This document shows, in pieces, positions 1 to 11,000 of a DNA stretch of 64,000 nt. Both the position numbers and the translations under genes were made by a program. The stretch covers positions 2,485,715-2,549,714 of the forward strand of contig CM066741.1 of assembly GCA_033961575.1 (NCBI GenBank), read 5' to 3'. Position 1 is the stretch's first letter. Each line of letters opens with the position of its first letter. This stretch comes from Aselliscus stoliczkanus. Taxonomy: Eukaryota > Chordata > Mammalia > Chiroptera > Hipposideridae. Below the pieces are notes generated by a model that searched no databases, was not told where the DNA came from, and saw nothing but the letters and a program-made list of their open reading frames with translations.

Positions 1-479
1 TTCACGGGACTTGCCCAAGGCCACCTACTAGTACGCAGTGGGCCTGCGAGTCACACCTGGGCGGGTCTCTCCAGCTGTGGGCCTGACACCCACATATATG
101 GGGCAGCTCAGGTACCTCGGGCAGAACAGCAGTGTAACACTTGCATCCTCAGCCCACACATATTTCAGCTGCTGGGAAGGTTCTCCAGTAATTATCTCAA
201 CCAAAGGAGACAAGCATCTGAATGTAAGTAACATCCCAGGAGGGGCGGATTAACCCATGATCTCCCTTTAACACCTCACTGAATGAGTTTATCAGATGAG
301 GGAACTGGACTGATGAGAACCAAAGGAGACGGGGTTAAAATAAGCAACAAAGAGGCGCCCTTGAGTGAGGACAGCTGAGACACATCTTGAGGAGCCAGAG
401 AGGGAAAGCCCATGAAGCTGTGGCCCTGCCGTCCCAGGAGCTCACCTGTGTGGTCCTGCAGATGAGTCAGGCTGAGGCT

Positions 480-880
480 GCTTCACAGGCTCCCCGCCTT
501 CCCACCTTGACCATGGCCACCTACCTGCTATCTCCATGGCTTGACTGCCCTTATCATTTCCCACCTGCCTGAGGGACACCCCCCTTATCTCACAGGCCCC
601 ACAAACTCACCTTTGTCCCAGGCCCACCCTCCCTGTACCCCACCCACTCCTCTCCATTCTCTCCCTCGTGGTCAATGGCACCGGGTCCCCCAGCGAGGAA
701 CCGGGAAAGACCCTGGCATTTCTCGGTCTCCCTCAGCCATCCATTCAATCAGCCACAAGTCCGGTCACTTCTTCCCTAAATGTCCTCGTGTCCACTCCCT
801 TATTTGCCTTCTTGCTCCTGACATGATCAGGCCCCTTTCCACGTCTCTAATCTCACCTTGAACTACTCAAACTCCCTTCT
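480..880 (+). mobile_element. L2 (LINE2) fragment
   Basis: Pyrimidine-rich L2 3'-region landmarks (AACCGGGAAAGACCCTGGCA, CTCCCTCAGCCATCCATTCA, CAAGTCCGGTCAC). Strongly diverged and non-coding. Confidence 0.5.
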
Positions 881-1164
881 CTGAGGAAGTGGCATTTTAG
901 TGAGTCCTGAATAGCAAGGAGCAATCCATGGACGATCTGGGAGGGGAATGGCACGCAGAGGAAACAGCAGGTGCAAAGGCCCTGAGTTTGGGAAGCAGCT
1001 CCATGTCTACCAGGAACTCAGAGGCCAGGATGTACAGCACACACACCGCCCTACAACCAATGGCTCCTAGGGAACCCCCATGTTGTGTCTGACGCCTTGG
1101 GGATCAGTGGATCAGGATGTGAGGAGGGGAGCTGATGAGGGATGAGTCACGTCACCTAAAATAC

Positions 1165-1990
1165 AGTAAAAGTCTGAACCCCTGGAACCTGTGACTGTGA
1201 CCTTACTTAGCAATAGGGTCTTTGTCCATGGAATTAAGAGGCTAGTTAATGAGGCCACACTGGAGAAAGGTGGGCCCTTAATCTAACACTCTTGGTATCC
1301 CTGTAGAAGAGACACAGACACGCACAGGGGGACAGCGATGCGAAGCTGGAGGCAGACTGGAGCTGTGCTGCCACAAGCCAAGGAACGCGGAAGATTGCCG
1401 GTGACAAGGACTCCCTCCCCGACCAAGCTTGCTTTAGTCGGGCTCCTCCGAGCCGTCTTCTGGACTAGGCTTCAGTGTTGGCTGCCACACCCAGTTTTAG
1501 CACAGATTCCTGCTGAGTCGGTTTAGGGAGACTCCCCTGACCTTGACGTGTGCTCAAGGTTGTCATCCCCACCCTTGATGCCTAGGTCCTTGGCCCGCCT
1601 TCAACAAGAATCCCCCATCCTTGAAGACTAATCAACTTTCTCTCAGTAATTTTTCCATCCAGCCTGTCACTCTGCTCACTGGCTGTACATCTGTCCAAGC
1701 TGTCTCTGTGTGTTTTGAGTTGAGGTCACTCTCTCTCCCCTATTGCAATAGTCCTAAATAAAGTCTTTCTTGCCATTTTTAACAAGCATCTAGTGCAATA
1801 TTTTTTTCTTTAACACTGTCACCACCAGAAGCTAGAAGGGGACTCTACCCGGAGTCTTCAGAGGGAACATGGCCCTTCTGACACCTTGACTTCAGACTTC
1901 TGTCCTCTGAAACTATGAGAACACGAATGTCTGTTGTTGTAAGCCAGCTCATTCGTGGCACTCCGGCAGCCGCAGGAATAACACAGAAGC
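1165..1990 (+). mobile_element. MaLR/MLT1-type LTR interrupted by another LTR
   Basis: GAACCTGTGACTGTGACCTT, GGGCCCTTAATC and CACAAGCCAAGGAACG are MLT1-type LTR landmarks in order. The element resumes at about 1822 with CACCAGAAGCTAG and ends with CTGTTGTTGTAAGCC. The intervening block 1401-1815 is a separate LTR. Its 3' end lies about 40 bp from the VWA3A exon at 2026-2096. Confidence 0.75.
1401..1815 (+). mobile_element. Solo LTR inserted in the MLT1 element
   Basis: It starts TGACAAGG and ends TTTCTTTAACA, with AATAAAGTCTTTCTTGCC shortly before the 3' end, the R/polyadenylation layout of an ERV LTR. The flanking MLT1 sequence is continuous across it. No internal retroviral coding sequence is present. 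Family not determined. Confidence 0.6.
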
Positions 1991-2025
1991 CAGTGCGGTC
2001 AGCTGCCCCGCCCCTCAAGGCAAAC

Positions 2026-2096
2026 CTTTTGGGAGTAGTTGAGAGCCTTTTCCATCTCAGACGTGATGGCGCTGACGTCATCACTTTCATAAATGC
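2026..2096 (-). CDS. VWA3A: VWA3A exon (last one inside the window)
   Basis: 71 bp, acceptor TTTGTTTCCAG, donor AAAG|GTTTGC. It completes a Gly codon, then encodes [23 protein letters not shown], which follows directly on FGDTG in VWA3A. It ends in phase 0. No following exon was found between 1 and 2025, so the remainder of the gene lies left of the window. An old MaLR LTR begins within about 40 bp of its donor. Confidence 0.92.
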
Positions 2097-5000
2097 CTGG
2101 AAACAAAGCACATCGTGAGCGTGGGGAAGGGGTGTAGATGGGCTACTGTCTGTCTGTACACAGGAGGGACGTATGGAGGTGAGCCGAGCCTGAGGAGGGG
2201 GCTCAGCTGACCAGCCGCCAGCCACACAGTGCAGTGGTGGTTCCAGTGAAGTTACCAACAGTGGGGCTGGCCTTGGGCCCCAGCCACGAGCTCTCACTCA
2301 CAGGAAGGCGAGGTTAGGAGTAAAGCTCCTGCTATTCCAGTGGGGGAAAAACAGACCCCTGTGGGATTATTTAAAGTGGCTAATGTTACCGAGAACAAAA
2401 ACCCATGAAGTAGCTAATGTCTGTAGTGACTAAGAAGACAGACTCTGAAGTTCACCTGCCTGGGTTCAAACCCTGGTTCCACCACTTACTATCTGTGTGC
2501 TTATGGGCTGCGTCTCAGCTTCCCCATCTGCAAAATGGGGATAATAATAACCCACTTTATAGGATTACTGTGAGGAATGAATCATAATATATGTAAAATG
2601 CTTAGAACCATGCCTGGCATGAAATAACTGTTCTGTAAGTGTTTGGTATTATTAGTGATCGCCAATAATAACTTAAATGTATGTGCCCAACACTTTTCAT
2701 GGAAAAAACTGGGAAACGGCCCGAGTTCCAGCTCCAGCTGGAACTCCCTTTGTCACCAGAGGCCTCTCATGTTTCTGGGCGTCCTTTCCTCGTCTGTAAA
2801 TCAGGAGGTTGGGGTGTACTCGTGTGTGTGTCCCAAGCCTCGCTCACTCCTGCATCACGTCATAACTTTGCCTTATCGGGATATCACCGAAACCATTTAT
2901 TTATATTTTTAATCAATTCACTTTCATTTACTTAAAAGTAGACATATTATTGAGCTATAGCTGACATATAACATTATATTAATTTTAGGTGTACTATTAT
3001 ACATTAATGGTTTGATATTTGTATATGGAGTTTGACCCTTGATCAACATGGGTTTGAATTGCATGGGTCGATTTATACACATATTTTTTTCAATAAATAC
3101 TGTCAATATATTTTTCTCTTCCTTATGATTTTCTTTCCTCTAGCTTACTTTATTGTAATAATACAGTATATAATACATATAACTTACAAAATATGTACTA
3201 TATATATGTTATGCTTTGGGAGAGTCAAAGTTATATGTGGATTTTTGACTGTACAGGTGTGGGGGGTTGGAACCCTTAACCCCTGCCCTGTTCAAGGGTC
3301 AACTGTATTGGGAAATGATCACCACAAAAAGTCTTGCTAAGGTATTTAAAGAAGTTATGTCACTGCCGACAATGGAAAACTAGCATGTTTTTTTTTTGTT
3401 TTTTTTGAGGGCAGTGTCCCTGGCCCTCATATGTGGGACCGAACCGGGGCCGCTGGCTTCCCAAGTCAGCGCTTAACCACCGCACCACTCGGCCGGCCCC
3501 CCATTTTAACCGTTTTTAAGCATATGGGTTAGTGGCTTTAAGGACATGCACACTGTTGTGCAGGCGTGACCACTGTCCCCCCGGCAGCGAACACGTGCTG
3601 AGTGTGAGAACATGCCACTTTCCTGGAAGAGGTCTGTGGCACAGGGAGCTATGTTGGTACCGAAGACAAGTGGAAAGAAAGGGGAGGGGGACCCAGCTGC
3701 CACTCACGCACCTGTGTCTCCAAACCAGTGGAAGCGGCCACCAACAGCCCGGGTGACCTCTCGGTAGGCAGCGGCCGTGTTGGCGCGGCTGGCGTAGCAG
3801 GCAGGGGGCATGGTGTCCATCTGGGGCTCGCCCACGTAGAAGAGACACACGTTCAGCTGGAGGTCGCAGCCGCAACAGGACTCGGCCATGTAGGCGCTGA
3901 GCACGGGCTGTGCGGGGAGAGAGAAGGCAGGAGGCGCTCGCTGCAGAGGGCTCCTGACCATCTGCCCTGAGAGCCTACTGTGTGCCTGGGCTAGACCTCG
4001 GCACTGAGGATAGAAACCGAATGAGCTGGGTCTCAATTCTCTATCTTAATAGGATATGGCTGGGGAGCTGGTTACCCCAAGTTTACACTCTGGTCTCCTG
4101 AGAACTCGTCAGGATTGCAGATGTTCAGGCCCCAGGCCAGACTCAGCACCAGGATCTGCATTTGAACAACCGCCCCCCCCAACCCCCCCCCACCCCTGTG
4201 ATTCTCCTGCATAATAAAGCAGAGATTAGAAAATCACGCTGGAGAAACAGTTGCTAGGCTTCCATTTGGGGAAGGATGGGCTGCCCGGGGTGGGGGTGGG
4301 GGGCGGCCTACCCACCATGTCCTGGTCGGGGACGCCCCCGGTGAAGAGGTAGATGCCCTGTGATTGGTATTTGTCTTTGTCTTTGAAGTCCACTTCCACA
4401 GCCTTGCGAAGGGCGCTGAGGACATTCCTGCCGCCCCAACAGCGCAGGCCCAGGGCCCACCTGGGGGGTAGGGACGGCCATGCTGAGGGGCCCAGAGAGG
4501 CCCAGGGACAGGCGGGGCGGAGGACGGGGTTTCGATTCCTGCCCATGTCTGCCGGAGGCAGGGATTCTAGAGAGCTACTCCCGATGGAGGGAGCAGAGAC
4601 AACAGCAGCACCCAGGCTGCCCAGACGGAGCAGGGGCAGCCTCTGCCCATCGGTCACCTACCGCCAGGCACTCTGTAAGCTGTCCTGGGTCACAGGAGCC
4701 ATCTCTGGCCGCCAGCTTTCAATTGTGCCTCCAAACCTGGGAGTGAAGGAAAGTGGGCTGTTCTTAGGCGGGAGATTGGTCCAGTCTGTGCCCCAGCTTT
4801 GAGCTCCCTAGGCTCCAAGGGGTGCAAATTCTGATTACAGCCCCAAAATGTTAAGGTGTCACTGGCCCGGGCCAGCCATGCGATTTCCTTGCTGGTCCTG
4901 ATGTGCCTGTCCCAGTGCGTCTACTGTGCAGGCAGAGCTGGGGCCCTCTGTCCAGACACAGCCAGCATCAGATGGGGCCACCTTCCCTCCTGAAACATTG

Positions 5001-8000
5001 ACAGTGACTCTTCTTGTCCCTGTGAACCTCCCCATCCCCCCAGAAGGGAGTCATTTCTCCCTTTTTAACCTCTCCTAGCACTGATTGGTGCTTACAACAC
5101 ATTTTTCACTCTGTCCACAGTTTTTTTTTTTAATGCATCATCTCATCTTTCCTATGAGACAGAATTTAAATCCGTAAGAAGAGGACTGATCCCTTTTCTC
5201 AAAGAAAAGATGATTGCTCTTTGGTTCTGGATTTATTCTGCCACCTGAACTCTTGACTTCATCACAGCCAATGTCTTCTGAGAACCCCATCACTTGTTTT
5301 GTTTGTCATGGGTCGCTCCCTCTCACCCCATATCTGTACTGACCCAATGGTCCCCAAAGTTCAGCAGTACCTCACCCCTGGTGACTCTGCTCGTGATGTT
5401 CCCTGCTCCTGGAACGCAACTTCCTCCCCGCTGCCCCGTTACTCCCAGGTGCAAGGTAAACACCCACCCATCATCAGGACTCGGCTAAAGGGTCGCTTCC
5501 TCCCCCGAAGGCTTCCTGACCCCTTTCTGTCCAGGAGGAATACACTGATCCTGCCTTTGATCCTTCACAGCCCCATATCCTGCTTTCTACCCATTTCTAT
5601 TTCTACGGAAAACACTTCTTTCTTTTTTTTATGATTATAATTATAATCTAATATAATTGCTGAATTAATAGGTTTAGCACACTCCTTTTAGACGTGGAGT
5701 TATGTAAAAATGTATATAGTTTAAGTGGTTTCCTTCTTTCTCCCCTAGTTAGTTGAAATGATATGCAATTAAAAAATATGTACATGGGCCGGCCAAATGG
5801 CTCAGTTGGTTAAGAGGGCGAGCTGCTGCTGATGGGCTATGCCCCCCTGCAACTAAGATTGAACATGGCACTTTGAGCTGAGTGGTAGTGAGCTGCCTAC
5901 GGGTGGTCAGACGGCGACTGGACTTGGAGCTGAGCGAGCTGCGCCCCCCACAACTAAGACTGAAGGACAGCAACTTGGCTGTTCCCCTTCCCCAATTCTC
6001 CATTAAAAAAAACACAAAAAACATATAAAGCTATATATATAGTTAGGTTATATGTAACTGTATATACTTAAACTACATACAATATATAATTTAAATACAT
6101 GGTGTATATACTTATATATATTTCTTTTTTTTTTTGAGGGCAGTGTCACTGGCCTTCATATGTGGGACCCGAACCGGGGCCGCCGGCTTCCCAAGCCAGC
6201 GCTTAACCACCGCGCCACTCAGCTGGTCCTTATATATAATTTAAATATGTAGTTCTATATAGCTAAAAATAAACATATACAAAATATTTAAATTTTAAAT
6301 TTATATATAATTATTTTTATATACAATATATAACTTAAATATATATTATATTGTTACATATAAATATATGTAGTTATATATAAAAACCTAGACAATTTAA
6401 TGATATATAGCTACACAGAAAATTAAAATTTAGAGTTGGAATCCTAAATGAAATAGCGAGCCTTGCAGACCTGAGCTGGGCACGAGGACTGGGGCATGCC
6501 TGGGGCCCCTTTTCTCTCTTGTGTCTATCAGCTTGGAAGCCAAATGGGGCAGTGGGCGGAGTTACTTTATCCTAGCTGATCAAGCAGTGTGTTTTGGGGC
6601 CACTTATCACCTTCGCCCCAGTGGGACTGTCCTGCAACGGTTTAATTATTCAACGCCCCAAACAAGATCACTGGGCTCCGATAAGCTGAGGGCCATCCTA
6701 GGATGCCGGCTGCTGGTAACATCTGGCACCCCAGCCCTCAGCCCAGCGGTGGCGGCGCCCACGCCCCGACCTCCCCGCACTGGGAGCCGGAGCGTACGCG
6801 ATGACGTTGAAGGCGTCCTTGTTGGACAACTGCTCCTCCAGCAGGAGCCGCAGGGAGTGCTGGATATGAATAATGTACATGGAATTGGTCGCAGAGATAT
6901 CGAGCAGTATAACCACCCTAAAAAGAAACACAAGCTTTAAGAGGAGAACGGAATCCGTCAGATAGTGTTCATTTTGTTCCGTTTTACTATTTAAAGTTTT
7001 TTCCAGGGGAACTTGACATGCCTGATTCACAGCTGGCCAAAATCTTCTCTGTGGTTTGAGGTCAACAGGGGTGGGTTTACGAGGGTAGCGTGAGGGGGTC
7101 GCGGAACCCGCCCTCCCAGGAGGGCCGAGCACGCATAGTGCCTCATGGTGGAGATGCTTAAGGGGCAGGCGCTGCGCGTCATGATGGTCATACACTTCCT
7201 GGTGTTAAAGCACTAGCATTCAACGTTATTATAGGTTTGGGCCTTCAGGTGAAAAACAGAAACAAGGAAAGCAAGTTGCATGGGGAATTGCTCCTATCTG
7301 GGCCACTGGGGAAATGTGCGTATCTTTTTTCTTTCCTCTCTGTTTTAAAGTCTCTGGTCCCATTCAAACCTCATTCCCCCTTCTCTCTCCAGTCTCATTT
7401 TGGGACATCTATGGATAGCAGAAGAAAATCCACTGGATTCGATCAGTAGACCGTGGTTCAGGTTCCACTTCCTGGGTGGCCTTAGGCAAGTCACATAACC
7501 TTGGTATATTCAACTATAAACTATTTACAATAAGACTCCTCCTAGGGTTGCCTTAAGAATTGAAGGATAAAATAGATGCATAATATTACAAAGTATACTA
7601 CTCTGTAAAGGAAACACAACAAATAAGGCACGGAGTGAAATTAGTGCTGTCCTGGACACCCACTGACTGCGCCTACTCAGCATCTGTCACCTCCTCTGGC
7701 AACAGCACCTGATTTCCCTTGGGGAAATGCCTCTGATTCTATCAGCCCATTTGTTTTGGGTGGAGCTGACCCTGAGGGTGGGCACTGGACCCTCAGCAAT
7801 CCAACACCAGGCCACTCGGGTGGCGAGCTCATGGGTGGCCCAGGCCCCAAGCTCTGGGACCGCCCGAGCTGGTCCAAAGCAAGCTGGGGCTTCAGGTGGC
7901 TATGTTCCCCCCGGAGGGGAAGCCTGCCTGAAAACAAGGCCACCGCAGCAGAAAGCAGAGCGGAGAGACGGGAACTGATTCCTGACGAGCCGCTGGATCG

Positions 8001-11000
8001 AGCCCGTCTATTCGGGAATTTTCAGTTACCCTAACTGGACGTCCTTGTTTTGTTTAGGCCAATTTGCATTTAGCTTCTGTTGCTCCCTAACTGAGAGACT
8101 CCTGAGCAGTACAATGACAGTATTGTCGGTGGAGATGATGATGGCGTGACTTTTGCTCCCAGGGGTTCTGCTGAGTGATTGCCAATCCTTAATCTAAGTG
8201 ACAGCTTCTCATGCTACCAACAGGGCATCCATGAGTTGGCTGAGTGCGGTGTCACACATCAAACCCAAGAGGGACAAGAATGCTGCTTGGGGGAGGTACC
8301 TTTTTTCGCAGACAGTGCCCCAGATTCTTCTGCTGGCCAACGACAGCCACTCAATCCGCCTCTCATAGGTCCGCAGAGCTCTGCCGAGCTGTTTCTGCAA
8401 ACCCATGGGCCACACAGAGTGAGCGACAGCACAGAGCGGGGCCGATTACGGGGTCTGTGAGGGCAGGCGTGTACCCCAGTTGGCTTCTGGGGGTGGTGTG
8501 TCAAGGCCATGGGCATCCAGGCAGTATATACCTCCCACTAAACCATGGGGGTGTCGGCCCCAAAACTAGGGAGGGAAGAGCAAAGTATTCCATTGCCCTC
8601 AAAGCGGGAGGAGGTAAGTCTTGCCCCAAAGGATCAGAGGCTTTCGCTCAAGGTGTCGAGGTCCCTGCCCGGGGCAGGGGTGGAAAAAGGCACTCCAGAG
8701 GTGCCTGTGGGTGGGACCACAGACTCTATTTATGACAGTGCCGCCAATGGCCTGCCGTCTCCGCATTCCCTGGTGCCTTCCTCCCATCCCCCCTTCCCGT
8801 ACCCCATATTCTGACTGATCAGACCCATCACTGACCTGGTACTCATAGAGGAAGGGCGGGTCCACGTGAATATTCTTCACTGTGCCATCATGCCACTGAA
8901 ACTGTACCATTGCCTTCTGCACTCAGGGGTGGCCAGGACGGGGAACAGGTGACCCGAGTACAGGTGGGGAAGGGTTTTAAGTTTAATTTGGTCACTGGGC
9001 TCTCAGAATCAGATGGATGAGAGGGAAATGGGCTCTGACCATATTTGGGGTCAGATGACACCCCCTCCCCCACCTTGTCTGGAGCTGGGAGCAGAGGGCG
9101 TTCAGGACAGCGGGCCCCTCAATGAACCATGCCTGACGGCACGTCAGGCTACCATTTGGGGAGGCTCTTCTGAACGCGGGAGTCTTTATTACAAGACACG
9201 GCTGGAGATTTACATAATAACAGAGTCAGAGGCCTTAAAACATACTGGGTTCTTAGTATTGGGAACCCAGATGGGCCTTCATGGACACTATGAAATTCTA
9301 ATTTGTTGATCTCTTTCTTCCATCGCCCACCAAGCTGTCATATCCATGTCTCCAACTGTCACTCTGTCCCTATATCCATTCCACTACAGCCAAAGTCTGT
9401 ACAGGTACAGACAGGACAGTGTGTTGGAACCCAATTCACTTCCTCCTGCCGCATCTCCCAAGTTGCATTTTCTGATGGGCACAAAGCCCGCAGCCCACTC
9501 CAGGCTCCCGGGCCCTGCCTACGACTCTGAACTCCCGAACATTAAGAAGGGAAACGCCACAAAGGAGCCGCCTGCAGGGGACGGAGAGAAGCCTGGGTCT
9601 GCGTTACCTTGTGGATAGTTGATGAGACCGTTTTCTGGAGAATAGGCACAAATTCCTCCACGGGAGGGAACGCGTTGGGGGCCAGAACCTGGTAAAGGCT
9701 GAGCTTCTTGGCTGGAAAAATCAAGCGGGGTTTGAGGCACCACTCATGGGGCCCCAGGGGGTTCGTGCCTTTTATGGATGACCTGATGCCCGAGTTCTGC
9801 CCTCTTTGGGGGTTTACCTTTGAGGCCGTGGACCTTTAGCCACTCTGCAGAAGTCTTCTCCAGGTTTGGGAACTCAATTGTGAGGGGTGCCTCGTGCTTC
9901 GGTGATTTAGGCAGGAGGCTTGTGAGTGGCCCTCTGGCAATCTCTGAGGAAACCTAAATTAAAGTGAAAACGCCTTATTACATAATCATATTTTAGAGAC
10001 GCAATCCCGTCGGTCCCCCATGCGGGGCATCTTAAAACATCACCTGGCATATTAAAGGCAGTGTTGCCTTTCCTCTCTATCATTCCCACCCCTTTCTCTG
10101 GAGAGTTCTAGAATTCCCAGGGGAAGAGGGAGATGTCCCCAGGAACTCACTTCCTCTTCCGTTTGCCCACCTCCCTGGCCTCCTCCCCACCCTCACCATT
10201 AAGATCAGTACCTTGGACTCCAAGATGACAGGTGGCCCTCCCCAGGCTCAAAACACAGGGCTTCAGGGAACTAAAAAGTCACTCCTGCATCAAATCATTT
10301 CAGGAGCCCTGACCGAGCCCTGCCTCTCGTGGCCCACATTTATAAACTGAAAACCTGAGGTTCTGACAGGTTAGATCACACAGCTCGTGTAGAAATAAAC
10401 AAGAACAGCAATTCCCCAATTCCAGACATCTTGGCACCCCCTTCATGAATTTTGCTATATCTGAGGGCCACTGCACTGTTATTTAGTTTTTTTTTAAGCA
10501 TGTAACATTAAAGCTTTTGAATATTCAATTGGATTTAGTTTTAAAAATGGACTCTTTTTTTATACTTAAATAATTTTAGAAAGATCTACGGCTGCCATAA
10601 TGAGCTCATTTTAAATATATAACATTTAAAAAAATATTAATGTATTTACAGTCACCTTGCAAACCACAAGTAGTATATGCCTCTCACTTAGGAAACTCCT
10701 GGCCTCAGGCTGTGGCTTCAGACCGACCTGGGTTCAATTCAGACCCAACTGATTTCTATTGCGGTGATCTCGGGCAAATTATTTGACCCCTTAACTTCAG
10801 TTTGCTCATCTGTAAAATGGGTTTATAATCTACCTGCCGCAGACTGTTGTCGCAGACAAAATAAGATAGAGAATGAAGCATTGTGCCTTATACTGAGCAC
10901 ACAGCAAACCAGAACGACGCTAATTATAACATTAATTGTCACTGTGATTATGTACAATCAGTAGAGAAGCTGGAACTAAAGTTGAAGACGCCAGTCTGGG

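Larger units (their letters stand above)
2935..3600 (+). mobile_element. L1 3' fragment carrying a Tigger-like MITE and a tRNA-SINE
   Basis: L1 3' landmarks ATTGAGCTATAGCTGACATA and GATATTTGTATATGG continue after the insert with GGGAAATGATCACCAC and, after the SINE, TTAACCGTTTTTAAGCATAT. Two later insertions therefore sit in one old L1. Confidence 0.75.

Noticed and set aside
1401..1815. Search for retroviral coding sequence between the LTR pieces
   Set aside because: Only LTR sequence is present; no gag, pol or env remnant could be seen.
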